Below are positions 27,896-38,266 of a DNA stretch of 64,000 nt, piece by piece (position 1 is the stretch's first letter; each line of letters opens with the position of its first letter). Location: contig NZ_CP084028.1 in NCBI RefSeq assembly GCF_020181595.1, forward strand, positions 4,482,963 to 4,546,962. The letters run 5' to 3'. This DNA is from [Mycobacterium] vasticus. Its GTDB lineage: Bacteria; Actinomycetota; Actinomycetes; Mycobacteriales; Mycobacteriaceae. A program made the position numbers and the translations under genes. Under the pieces are notes generated by a model that saw nothing but the letters and a program-made list of their open reading frames with translations, searched no databases and was not told where the DNA came from.

Positions 27896-28327
27896 TCAGC
27901 GGCCGGTGTAGCCGGCCGCTGCCAACGCGTCGAACACCTCGCGTGGATCGGTGCCCAGATCCCATCGCGACAGGATCACCAGGGCGTCGTCGGTGGTCTC
28001 GATCTCCAGCAGCCGATGGGTGCGGCCGATGCGTTGGAAGTCGGTGACCCGGACCCGCGCCAGCGCGTCCCGGGTCAGCAGCCGGGTCCGCCACCAGCCC
28101 CGCACGGCCAGGCCGTCGGGTGTCAGGGAGAGCTTCGGCCGGGCTCGCCAGGAGAAGCTGGCAAACACCAGCAGGCCGACCCCGGCGATGCCTGCCACCA
28201 GCGTGCTGGCCCCATCTGTGGCGAGCGTCACAGCGGCCACAGCTAACACGGCGCCGCCGATCGCGCAACCGATGATGCCACCTGTGGGCGGCGACCACTG
28301 CAGTTGCGCGGACGAGTTCTCAGGCAA
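27896..28327 (-). CDS. PH-domain (bPH6-type) membrane protein (Rv0010c type)
   Basis: The 143-residue product has two hydrophobic N-terminal segments (about residues 18-35 and 42-58), followed by a small pleckstrin-homology-like beta domain containing LSLTPDGLAVRGWW and ending AAAGYTGR. Such proteins are membrane-associated; the ligand and role are unknown. The start appears to be a TTG at 28327 without a strong ribosome site. Synteny with the gene between ppiA and crgA supports it. Confidence 0.82.
   Translation of the reverse strand: MPENSSAQLQWSPPTGGIIGCAIGGAVLAVAAVTLATDGASTLVAGIAGVGLLVFASFSWRARPKLSLTPDGLAVRGWWRTRLLTRDALARVRVTDFQRIGRTHRLLEIETTDDALVILSRWDLGTDPREVFDALAAAGYTGR
27897..27921. 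terminator. Hairpin between convergent ppiA and PH-domain gene
   Basis: CAGCGGCCGG and CCGGCCGCTG form a perfect 10-bp stem with a 5-nt loop, 14 nt after the ppiA stop. It overlaps the last codons of the opposite gene. The location suits a bidirectional terminator although no T-tract is present. Confidence 0.5.
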
Positions 28328-28347
28328 TTCGACCTGCGACTTCGGGG

Positions 28348-28369
28348 TTATCTACAGGCGTTGTCCACA
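28348..28369 (+). promoter_or_regulatory. Two tandem DnaA-box-like 9-mers upstream of the PH-domain gene
   Basis: TTATCTACA (28348-28356) and TTGTCCACA (28361-28369) have the same orientation. The second is an exact mycobacterial consensus DnaA box. They lie 20-40 bp upstream of the PH-domain gene start, about 12 kb from oriC. Confidence 0.5.
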
Positions 28370-28378
28370 ATGGGGATG

Positions 28379-28396
28379 AATCACATCGATGTGATT
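28379..28396. promoter_or_regulatory. Perfect 18-bp palindrome between the PH-domain gene and crgA
   Basis: AATCACATCGATGTGATT is a perfect palindrome 10 bp from the consensus DnaA box in the 140-bp gap after crgA. It resembles a CRP/FNR-type operator (TGTGA half-sites are not exact) or another dimeric repressor site. Confidence 0.5.
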
Positions 28397-28467
28397 GAGC
28401 AATCGCTTGGTTCGTCAGCTGGCATCGTCGACAGAGCGACATAACCGAAATCCGGGCCCGTGACGGC

Positions 28468-28749
28468 TCAGCGCCAGCGCATGGTGAGCAACAGGCCACT
28501 GATCATGAAGGCAAACGCGATGGCGTAGTTCCACGGACCCAGCTCACTCATCCACGTCAGCGCCGCGGGGGTGTCCAGGCCGGTGGCTGCCAGCTGGTAC
28601 ACCATCAACCACATCAGCCCGAAGAGCATCAGGCCCAGGAACAGTGCGATGAACCAGGTGCTCGACGGCCCACCCTTGACCTTGACCGGGGTACGGCTCA
28701 CCGACGACGGGGTGAAGCTGGTCTTCTTGCGAACCTTCGATTTGGGCAT
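28468..28749 (-). CDS. crgA: Cell division protein CrgA
   Basis: This 93-residue protein has a basic N terminus (MPKSKVRKK) and two membrane helices at about 32-54 and 72-91. CrgA recruits and stabilises division proteins (FtsZ, FtsQ, PBPs, CwsA) at the septum in mycobacteria. Length, topology and position (Rv0011c) agree. Confidence 0.94.
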   Translation of the reverse strand: MPKSKVRKKTSFTPSSVSRTPVKVKGGPSSTWFIALFLGLMLFGLMWLMVYQLAATGLDTPAALTWMSELGPWNYAIAFAFMISGLLLTMRWR

Positions 28750-28842
28750 CGGTACCTCGGGACAGTGCGGCAGTGAAGCTGCGAGGATGGGTCGGATACG
28801 AGATTAACCCAGCCGGGTGCGCGCACGGGAATTGGAGAGTCG

Positions 28843-29592
28843 ATGGAGCAGGACCGGCCCCGCCGCTCCCCCTGGCGGTTCGGCGTCCCGCTGGTGTGTC
28901 TGCTGGCCGGCCTGCTGCTGGCCGCCACCCACACGGCGTCCGGCGGCCGGGAGATCCGCCGCGGGGACGCGCCCCGCCTGGTCGACCTGGTCCGCTCCAC
29001 CCAGGCCAGCGTGGAGGACCTCACCACCAGGCGCGACACCCTGGCAGCCGCCGTCGACGCGGTGCACGGCCGCGGCGCCGGCAGGGCGCTGCAGGCGATG
29101 CGCCAGCGCACCGATCAGCTCGCCGACGCGGCCGGCCTGGCGGCCATGCACGGGCCCGGCCTGGTGGTGACGCTGACCGACGCCCAACGCGACGCCAACG
29201 GCCGGTTCCCGCGGGACGCCTCCCCCGATGACCTGGTGGTACACCAGCAGGACATCTCGGCGGTGCTCAACGCGGTGTGGAGCGCCGGCGCCGAAGCCGT
29301 CCAGATGCAGGACCAGCGGATCACCGCGTCGTCGGCGCCGCGCTGTGTGGGCAACACCCTGCTGCTGGGCGGGCGCACCTACAGCCCGCCGTATATCGTC
29401 ACCGCGATCGGCGACCCGGAGGCCATGCAGGCCGCGCTGGCCGCCGCTCCGCTGGTCACGCTGTACAAGCAGTACGTGATCCGGTTCGGCCTGGGCTACA
29501 GCGAGCAGGCCGGCACCGATCTGCAGGTCACCGAGACGCCGGGCCCGGCCAAGATGCGCTACGCCGTCCCGGCCGGCCCGGTCGACTACTGA
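28843..29592 (+). CDS. DUF881 family membrane-anchored protein (Rv0012 type)
   Basis: The 249-residue product has one N-terminal membrane anchor (about residues 11-27), then a coiled-coil-like segment and the DUF881 extracytoplasmic domain (from LVVTLTDAQRD). Conserved blocks include DDLVVHQQDISAVLNAVW and QDQRITASSAPRCVGN. DUF881 proteins lie next to division genes in many actinobacteria and Firmicutes; the mechanism is not known. It is read divergently from crgA and is followed by pabA after 23 nt. Confidence 0.88.
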   Translation: MEQDRPRRSPWRFGVPLVCLLAGLLLAATHTASGGREIRRGDAPRLVDLVRSTQASVEDLTTRRDTLAAAVDAVHGRGAGRALQAMRQRTDQLADAAGLAAMHGPGLVVTLTDAQRDANGRFPRDASPDDLVVHQQDISAVLNAVWSAGAEAVQMQDQRITASSAPRCVGNTLLLGGRTYSPPYIVTAIGDPEAMQAALAAAPLVTLYKQYVIRFGLGYSEQAGTDLQVTETPGPAKMRYAVPAGPVDY

Positions 29593-29615
29593 CCGTCGGC
29601 GGTAGCCTGTCAGAC

Positions 29616-30289
29616 GTGCGGATCCTGGTCGTCGACAACTACGACAGCTTTGTGTTCAACCTGGTGCAGTACCTGGGCCAGTTGGGTGTCAAGGCGGATG
29701 TCTGGCGCAACGACGACGAGCGGCTGGCCGACCCGGCCGCGGCCGTGGCGGACTTCGACGGGGTGCTGCTGAGCCCGGGGCCCGGAACCCCGGAACGCGC
29801 CGGCGCGTCGATCGCACTGGTCGGCGCGTGCGCGGCCGCGCGGATCCCGGTGCTGGGCGTGTGCCTGGGCCACCAGGCCATCGGCGTCGCATTCGGCGGC
29901 ACCGTGGGCCGGGCGCCGGAGCTGCTGCACGGCAAGACCAGCACCGTCTTCCACACCGACGCCGGGGTGCTCAAGGGCCTGCCGGATCCGTTCACCGCCA
30001 CCCGGTACCACTCGCTGACGATCCTTCCCGAGACCATGCCCGCCGAGCTGCAGGTCACCGCGCGCACCCGCGGCGGGGTGATCATGGGCGTGCAGCACAC
30101 CGAGCTGCCGATCCACGGGGTGCAGTTCCACCCGGAGTCCATCCTCACCGAGGGCGGCCACCGGATGCTGGCCAACTGGTTGGGCTACTGCGGCCTTGGG
30201 CGCGACCCAGAAGAGATGGAGCGGCTGGTGCGCCGGCTCGAAGAGGAGATCGCGGCCACCGTGCAGTCCGCCCGGGAAGCGGCCCCGAC

Positions 30290-30296
<7 letters not shown>
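29616..30296 (+). CDS. pabA: Glutamine amidotransferase, anthranilate/aminodeoxychorismate synthase component II
   Basis: This 226-residue class I glutamine amidotransferase supplies ammonia from glutamine to the chorismate-using partner. The oxyanion region LSPGPGTPERAG is followed by the nucleophile Cys83 (GVCLGHQAIG) and the His-Glu pair in VQFHPESILTEGG. It is annotated as trpG or pabA in mycobacteria because the subunit may serve both tryptophan and folate pathways. The GTG at 29616 matches the family N terminus MRILVVDNYDSF. The gene ends tail-to-tail with pknB, with a 7-bp overlap. Confidence 0.93.
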
Positions 30297-32151
<1,855 letters not shown>

Positions 32152-32155
<4 letters not shown>

Positions 32156-33375
32156 GGTGACGTCCCGGTCCGGGTCCAGCCGGTGGGGTGCGCCGGGGTG
32201 CTGTCCGGGTGCGACTCGGAGCTCGGCGGAGACACCTTCTCGGTGACGGTCTGTTCCGTGCCCGAGGTCCCGGGCTGGTTCTTGTTGAACGCCACCAGCA
32301 TCACCGCGATGATGATCGCCAGCGTGCCCAGCACCCCGGCCGCCCACAGCAGTGCACGCTGACCGGCGGTGAAGGTGCGCCGCGGCTCCGGCGGGCGGTG
32401 GCTGCCGGTGGCCGGCCGGGCGCGCCGCGCCGCGGTCTGCCGTGCCGACACCGGTGCCACCGCGCGGGTCACCTGACCCGACGGGATCGACGACGGTGCG
32501 GCTCGCCCGGCCGGAAGTGCCTGGCCGGGCCGGGTCGGACGGCGGCCGGAGCGCACCGCGGCGACTGCGTCGGCGAACGGGCCGCCGCTGCGATACCGCG
32601 AGCCCGGGTTCTTGGCCAGGGTGATCTCGATGAGCTCACGCACGTTGGGCGGCAACTCCGCCGGCAACGGCGGCGGGGGCTCCTTGATGTGCTTCATCGC
32701 CACGGTCAGCGCCCCGTCACCGGTGAACGGGCGGCGCCCGGAAAGAACCTCATAGCCCACCACGCCCAGCGAGTACACGTCGCTGGCGGCGGTGGCGTCC
32801 TGGCCCAGGGCCTGCTCCGGGGCGATGTACTGGGCGGTGCCCATCACCATGCCGGTCTGGGTGACCGGGGCGGCGTCGACGGCCTTGGCGATACCGAAGT
32901 CGGTGATCTTCACCTGACCGGTGGGGGTGATCATGATGTTGCCCGGTTTGACGTCGCGGTGCACCAGCCCGGTGCTGTGTGCCACCTGCAGGGCGCGGCC
33001 GGTCTGCTCCAGCATGTCCAGGGCGTGCCGCAGCGACAGCCGCCCGGTGCGTTTGAGGACCGAGTTCAACGGCTCACCGTTGACCAGCTCCATCACCAGG
33101 AACGCGGTGCGGCCCTCGCCGTCGAGCTCGGTCTCGCCGTAGTCGTGCACGCTGGCGATGCCCGGGTGGTTGAGCATGGCGGTGTTGCGTGCCTCGGCGC
33201 GGAACCGCTCGATGAACTCGGGGTCGGAGGAGAACTCGGGCTTGAGCACCTTGACCGCGACGCGGCGGCCCAGCCGGTTGTCGACGGCCTCCCACACCTG
33301 GCCCATGCCGCCGGTGGCGATCAACCGCTGCAAGCGGTACCGCCCGGCGAGCGCCGCCCCGACCTGCGGACTCAT
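32152..33375 (-). CDS. pknA: Serine/threonine protein kinase PknA
   Basis: The 407-residue kinase has the catalytic domain at about 12-275 (glycine loop [25 protein letters not shown]) and a Pro/Arg/Ala-rich juxtamembrane region. A membrane helix near 350 ([19 protein letters not shown]) is followed by a short extracytoplasmic tail, without PASTA repeats. It controls cell shape and division together with PknB. The ATG at 33375 (MSPQVG) overlaps the pbpA stop. Confidence 0.96.
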
Positions 33376-34850
33376 GATCGCCCCTGTAGTGCCGCTTCGA
33401 TGACGGCCCGGCCGATCGGGGCCGCCAGGGCGCCGCCGGTCGCCGACAGGCGGTCGCCGCCGTCTTCGACCAGGACGGCAACGGCCACCTTGGGGGCGCT
33501 GGCCGGGGCGAAGGCGATGTACCACGCGTGCGGCGGCGTGTGCCGCGGATCGGGACCGTGTTCGGCGGTACCGGTCTTCGACGCGATCTGTACGCCCGGG
33601 ATGGCCCCCTCCTGCTGGGTCACTCTTTCGGCGTCGATCATCAGTTCAGTCAGCTTAGTCGCGACCTGCGAGGACACCGCACGGCGCTGTTCGCGCGGCT
33701 GGGTGGTCGCGATCCCGGCCAGATCCGGTCCCTCCAGCCCGTCGACCAGGTAGGGCGCCATGGTCAGGCCGCCGTTGGCGATGGTCGCCGCGATGACGGC
33801 GTTCTTCAGCGGTGTGACCGCGACGTCCTTCTGGCCGATGCTGGTCATGCCCAGTGCCGCGGCGTCGCGGATCGGGCCGATCGTCGACTCGGCCGCCTGC
33901 AGCGGGATCGGCTCGGGGGGCAGGTCCAGACCGAAGCCGGCGGCGGTGGAGCGCAGCGCGTCGGCCCCGGTGCGGATACCCAGCTGGACGAAGGCGGTGT
34001 TGCAGGACCGGGCGAAGGCGACCTTGAGCGGAACGGTCGCCTCGTGGCCGTCGCAGGTGTTGCCGCCGTAGTTCTCCAGCGTGACGCTGGAGTCGGGCAG
34101 CCCGATGCGCGCGGCGTTGGTCAGGGTCTCGTTCTCGCTGATGCCGGCCTGCAACGCTGCCGCGGTGGTGATCACCTTGAACGTCGAGCCGGGCGGGTAG
34201 GTCTCGTTGAGGGCGCGGTTGGTCAACGGCGATTCCGGGTTGTCCCGCAGCTGCTGCCAGGCCTTGCCCTGCGCGGCGGAATCGTGGGAGGACAACTCGT
34301 TTGGGTCATAGGACGGCGCCGACACCATGGCCAGGACCTTGCCGGTGGACGGTTCCAGGGCCACCACCGCACCGCGGCAGCCGCCGGAGCAGCCGTCGCG
34401 CATGGCCTCCCAGCCGGCCTGCTGTACCCGGGGGCGGATGGTGGTCTCCACGTTGCCGCCGCGGGGGCTGCGGCCGGTGAAGAAGTCGGCCAGCCGCAGC
34501 CCGAACAGCCGCGAGTCGGAGCCGTTGAGCACGCTGTCCTCGGCGCGCTCCAGGCCGCTGCTGGAGTAGCGCAGCGAGTAGAACCCGGTGATCGGCGCGT
34601 AGACGGCCGGGTCGGCGTAGATGCGCTGGTATTTGATCCGGTCGTCGGTGGCCACCGAGTAGGCCAGCAGTTGGCCCGCGGCGGTGATCTGTCCGCGCTG
34701 GCGTGAGTATTCGTCGAGCAGCACGCGCTGGTTGCGCGGGTCGGCGCGCAGGCCGTCGGCGGCGAACACCTGGGTCAGGGTGGCGTTGCCCAACAGCAGC
34801 ACGGTCAACGCCATCAGCGTCATCGCGACGCGGCGCAGGGAGGTATTCAT
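33372..34850 (-). CDS. pbpA: Class B penicillin-binding protein PbpA
   Basis: The 492-residue product has an N-terminal membrane anchor (about 8-30), a dimerisation-like domain and a transpeptidase domain. The catalytic Ser222 lies in STFK; the second motif is SCN and the third KTG ([10 protein letters not shown]). It cross-links peptidoglycan with its partner glycosyltransferase RodA, encoded directly upstream. The ATG at 34850 lies in a 4-nt overlap with rodA. An open frame continues upstream through rodA in another phase, but nothing there resembles a PBP. Confidence 0.96.
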   Translation of the reverse strand: MNTSLRRVAMTLMALTVLLLGNATLTQVFAADGLRADPRNQRVLLDEYSRQRGQITAAGQLLAYSVATDDRIKYQRIYADPAVYAPITGFYSLRYSSSGLERAEDSVLNGSDSRLFGLRLADFFTGRSPRGGNVETTIRPRVQQAGWEAMRDGCSGGCRGAVVALEPSTGKVLAMVSAPSYDPNELSSHDSAAQGKAWQQLRDNPESPLTNRALNETYPPGSTFKVITTAAALQAGISENETLTNAARIGLPDSSVTLENYGGNTCDGHEATVPLKVAFARSCNTAFVQLGIRTGADALRSTAAGFGLDLPPEPIPLQAAESTIGPIRDAAALGMTSIGQKDVAVTPLKNAVIAATIANGGLTMAPYLVDGLEGPDLAGIATTQPREQRRAVSSQVATKLTELMIDAERVTQQEGAIPGVQIASKTGTAEHGPDPRHTPPHAWYIAFAPASAPKVAVAVLVEDGGDRLSATGGALAAPIGRAVIEAALQGRS

Positions 34851-36253
34851 ATGCGCTCGATCACCGCCGTGCCGGCATCGCCGATCGAGGTGGCGCGTTG
34901 CTGCGGCTGGGTGCTCAGCGGCCGCCGGGCGGCGTGCGAGACGCGCAGCACGATCGCCAGCAGCACGTAGTTGGCCAGCAGTGAGGACCCGCCGTAGGAC
35001 AGCCACGGGGTGGTCAGCCCGGTCAGCGGGATCAGTTTCGTGACGCCGCCGACCACGATGAACAACTGGATGCCCAGGGTGGCGGCCAGACCGGCGGCCA
35101 GCAGCTTGCCGAAGCTGTCGCGCACGGCGATCGCGGTGCGCATGCCGCGCACGATCACGATCGTGTACAGGATCAGCACCCCGGCCAGACCGACCAGGCC
35201 CAGCTCCTCGCCGAACGCGGCGATGATGAAGTCCGTCGACACCGCGGGCACGTAGCCGGGCTGTCCGTTGCCCAGGCCGGTGCCGAAGATGCCGCCGGTG
35301 GCGAAGCTGAACAGCGACTGCACCATCTGGTAGCCGATGCCCTCGGGGTCGGCGAACGGGTCCAGCCAGGTCTGCACCCGCACCCGGACGTGGCTGAACA
35401 TGAAGTACGCCGCGGTGCTGCCGGCGGCGAACAGCAGCATGCCGATCACCATCCAGCTGAACCGGCGCGTGGCCAGGTACACCACCACCAGAAACGACGT
35501 GTAGAGCAGCAGCGAGGTGCCGAGGTCCTTCTCGAAGGCCATCACCGCCACCGCGATGACCCAGGCCGCCAGCAGCGGGACCAGGTCTCGCGGGCGGGGC
35601 AGGTTCATGCCGAGCACGTGCTTGCCGGCGCTGGTGAACACGCCACGCTTGGCCACCAGCACCGCGGCGAAGAAGATCAGCAACAGAATCTTGGAGAACT
35701 CGGCGGGCTGAATCGAGAAGCCCGGCAGGCGAATCCAGATCTTGGCGCCCTGCTGTTCGGACATCGACGCGGGCAGCAGACCGGGGATCACCAGCAATAC
35801 CAGGCCCACCAGACCGCACAGGTAGCCGCTGCCGGCGAGCTGGCGGTGGTCTTTGAGCAGTTCCAGGACCGCGGCGAACACCAGCACGCCGACCAGCGTC
35901 CACAGCATCTGGGCGCCCGCACTCGGGCGCGAGTCGGCGCCGTCTACCCCGAGGTCGATGCGGTGGATCATCACCAGCCCGAGTCCGTTGAGCAGCGCGA
36001 CCACCGGCAGCAGCAGCGGGTCGGCGTAGCGGGCCGAGCGCCGGATCACCAGGTGGGCGAAGGTGAACAGCACCAGAAACGCGGTTCCGTAACCGACCAG
36101 GTCCCAGCGCAGGCCCTGCTCGTGACCGGCCTCGACGATCATGATCGCCACGGCGACGATCATGGTCGCGAAGCACAGCAGCAGCAGTTCGGCGTTGCGC
36201 CGATCCGGCAGCACCGGTATCAGCGACACCGGTGGCTGCGGTTCTGTGGTCAT
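34847..36253 (-). CDS. rodA: SEDS peptidoglycan glycosyltransferase RodA
   Basis: The 468-residue polytopic membrane protein (about 10-12 helices) belongs to the FtsW/RodA/SpoVE family, which polymerises lipid II. Diagnostic parts are the IWIRLPGFSIQPAEFSK segment with the catalytic-region residues, the FEKDLGTSLL block and LPWLSYGG-like PWLSYGGSSLL near the C terminus. The ATG at 36253 overlaps the pstP stop. Confidence 0.95.
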   Translation of the reverse strand: MTTEPQPPVSLIPVLPDRRNAELLLLCFATMIVAVAIMIVEAGHEQGLRWDLVGYGTAFLVLFTFAHLVIRRSARYADPLLLPVVALLNGLGLVMIHRIDLGVDGADSRPSAGAQMLWTLVGVLVFAAVLELLKDHRQLAGSGYLCGLVGLVLLVIPGLLPASMSEQQGAKIWIRLPGFSIQPAEFSKILLLIFFAAVLVAKRGVFTSAGKHVLGMNLPRPRDLVPLLAAWVIAVAVMAFEKDLGTSLLLYTSFLVVVYLATRRFSWMVIGMLLFAAGSTAAYFMFSHVRVRVQTWLDPFADPEGIGYQMVQSLFSFATGGIFGTGLGNGQPGYVPAVSTDFIIAAFGEELGLVGLAGVLILYTIVIVRGMRTAIAVRDSFGKLLAAGLAATLGIQLFIVVGGVTKLIPLTGLTTPWLSYGGSSLLANYVLLAIVLRVSHAARRPLSTQPQQRATSIGDAGTAVIERI

Positions 36254-37638
36254 GAGGCCGCCCGGCAGTCGGTCCCCGGTTCTGGCGGGGCCGGCGGCAG
36301 GTTCGTCAGCGTGGGCAGGTGCGGTGTGGGCGCGGTGGCGCCGCCGGTCTTCGGCGTGGCCGACTTGGCCGGGCACGGCGGCAGCAGTGAGTCGCGGGCC
36401 AGGTTGCGCAGTTGGGTGATCGCGTCGTCGAGGGTCCCGGCGGGCAGGCCGTTGCTGACCTGTTGGCGGGCGGGTGGGCGCAGGTCCTGCAGGGTCATCA
36501 GCCGGCAGCCCAGTTTGTCGCCGGACTGGCTGAAGCTGATCTGCACCAGCGCCCCGCGGCTGTCCAGACACCCCAGCAGGTAGGGCTCCTGCAGCGGCAT
36601 GCCCAGGACCGCCCCCTGCACGCCGCGCATGATCGCCACGGTGCCGCCGTAGGCCGTCACGTAGTAGTTGGTGCGGATGATCACCCGCCCGATCAGCAGC
36701 CCGGCGACCAGCAACGCCACCAGCAGCGCCGCCACCGTGACCATCCGCCGCCGTGACCGGGGCGGCCGGTCCGGGGTCTCGATCTGCGGCAGCACTCGCT
36801 TGGCGACGGCTTTGCGCGGTGAGATCGCCGAGGCGCGGCCGGCGGCCGTGTTGAGGGAGACGACGTGCTCGTCGGCGTTTTCGGAGACCGCGCCGGCCAG
36901 GATCGGCTGGGTCTGGCCGTAGTCGACGTCGACGACGTCGGCCACCACCACCGTCACGTTGTCGGGGCCGCCGCCGCGCAGCGCCAACTCGATCAGCCGC
37001 AGCGCGCTGTCGTTGACGTCGGGGATCTCCAGCGCCTCGTGGATGGTCTCGGTGCTCACCGGGTCGCTCAATCCGTCGGAGCACAGCAGGTAGCGGTCCC
37101 CGGCCTGCGCCTCACGCATGATCAGCGTCGGCTCCACCTCGTGGCCGGTCAGTGCCCGCATGATCAGCGAGCGCTGGGGATGGCTGTGGGCCTCTTCCAG
37201 GGTGATCCGGCCCTCGTCGACCAGGGTCTGAACGAAGGTGTCGTCCTTGGTGATCTGGGTGAGCTCGCCGTCGCGCAGCAGGTAACCGCGCGAGTCGCCG
37301 ATGTGGGCCAGCCCGAGCCGCGGAGCGGCGAACAGGATGGTGGTCAGCGTGGTGCCCATGCCCTCGAGTTCCGGATGGTCCTCGACGTAGGCGGCGATAG
37401 CTGAGTTACCCTCTTGCACAGCCGATTCCAGCTTGGCCAGTAGGTCGCCGCCGGGCTCGTCGTCATCGAGGTGGGCGAGCGCGGCGATCACCAGTTGCGA
37501 CGCCACTTCACCGGCGGCGTGCCCGCCCATGCCGTCGGCCAGTGCCAGCAGCCGGGCCCCGGCGTAGACGGAGTCCTCATTGTTGGAGCGCACCAGTCCG
37601 CGGTCGCTGCGGGCGGCGTAGCGCAGGACCAGGCTCAC
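36250..37638 (-). CDS. pstP: Ser/Thr protein phosphatase PstP
   Basis: The 462-residue product has a PP2C catalytic domain at about 1-240 with metal-binding motifs (EDSVYAG, ADGMGGHAAGE, CSDGLSD, GGPDNVTVVVAD). A linker, one membrane helix (about 302-322) and a Pro/Thr-rich extracytoplasmic tail ending DCRAAS follow. It reverses phosphorylation by PknA and PknB. It overlaps both neighbours by 4 nt. Confidence 0.96.
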   Translation of the reverse strand: MSLVLRYAARSDRGLVRSNNEDSVYAGARLLALADGMGGHAAGEVASQLVIAALAHLDDDEPGGDLLAKLESAVQEGNSAIAAYVEDHPELEGMGTTLTTILFAAPRLGLAHIGDSRGYLLRDGELTQITKDDTFVQTLVDEGRITLEEAHSHPQRSLIMRALTGHEVEPTLIMREAQAGDRYLLCSDGLSDPVSTETIHEALEIPDVNDSALRLIELALRGGGPDNVTVVVADVVDVDYGQTQPILAGAVSENADEHVVSLNTAAGRASAISPRKAVAKRVLPQIETPDRPPRSRRRMVTVAALLVALLVAGLLIGRVIIRTNYYVTAYGGTVAIMRGVQGAVLGMPLQEPYLLGCLDSRGALVQISFSQSGDKLGCRLMTLQDLRPPARQQVSNGLPAGTLDDAITQLRNLARDSLLPPCPAKSATPKTGGATAPTPHLPTLTNLPPAPPEPGTDCRAAS

Positions 37639-38102
37639 CGGCGGAGCTCGATCGCGGTCTTGCCGATTCGAATCGGCGTTCCGACGGGAACCCGTACGGC
37701 AGTAGTCACCTTCACCCTGTCAAGGTAGGTGCCGTTGGTCGATCCGAGGTCTTCGACATACCATTCCGTTCCCCGTTGGGACAGTCGCGCGTGCCGGGTG
37801 GAGGCGTAGTCGTCGGTGAGCACCAGGGTGGAGTCGTCGGCGCGCCCGACCAGAACGGGCTGGTCGCTCAGCGCGATCCGGGCCCCGGTCAGCGGCCCCT
37901 CGGTGACCACCAGGTGGCGCGCGGTGCTGCGCTGCTCGCGCGACGGCAGCAGAACACCGCGGATCGACAGGCCACGGCGAACCATCACCGCGCCGGTCGG
38001 GGCGTAGATGTCGGTGCGCAGGATGCGCAGCACCGACCAGATGAACAGCCACAGCAACGTCAAAAAACCGGCGCGCGTCAGCTGCAGCACGAGTCCCTGC
38101 AT
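37635..38102 (-). CDS. fhaB: FHA-domain protein FhaB (FipA)
   Basis: The 155-residue product has an N-terminal membrane anchor (about 10-28) and a C-terminal FHA phosphothreonine-binding domain (about 75-150) with the GRADDSTLVL, SRHARL-like STRHARL and GSTNGTYLD signatures. It is a PknA/PknB substrate linked to FtsZ-FtsQ complex formation. The ATG at 38102 was chosen because it starts directly before the anchor; the frame remains open upstream. It is the first gene of the six-gene operon. Confidence 0.93.
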   Translation of the reverse strand: MQGLVLQLTRAGFLTLLWLFIWSVLRILRTDIYAPTGAVMVRRGLSIRGVLLPSREQRSTARHLVVTEGPLTGARIALSDQPVLVGRADDSTLVLTDDYASTRHARLSQRGTEWYVEDLGSTNGTYLDRVKVTTAVRVPVGTPIRIGKTAIELRR

Positions 38103-38266
38103 CCGGCGTCCTCTCCGTCTTCGCGCCGACCATGTGGTGCTCACGCGGAGCACTTCGGCAAAGTCACGATACTTGGACGCGGCTGACCGTAGGGAAAAGC
38201 GGGAGGGCCCCCGCATGCTCTGGGCCTTCTTCCGGCTTATCCGGGCCGCGTGACGTGCGCCGGAAG

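Noticed and set aside
32188..34706. Long plus-strand frames opposite pknA and pbpA
   Set aside because: Low-complexity Gly/Arg/Val-rich translations opposite well-conserved kinase and PBP genes.
34851..36176. Upstream extension of the PbpA frame through rodA
   Set aside because: The region codes for RodA in another phase; the extension is Arg/Pro-rich and the PbpA membrane anchor starts at 34850.
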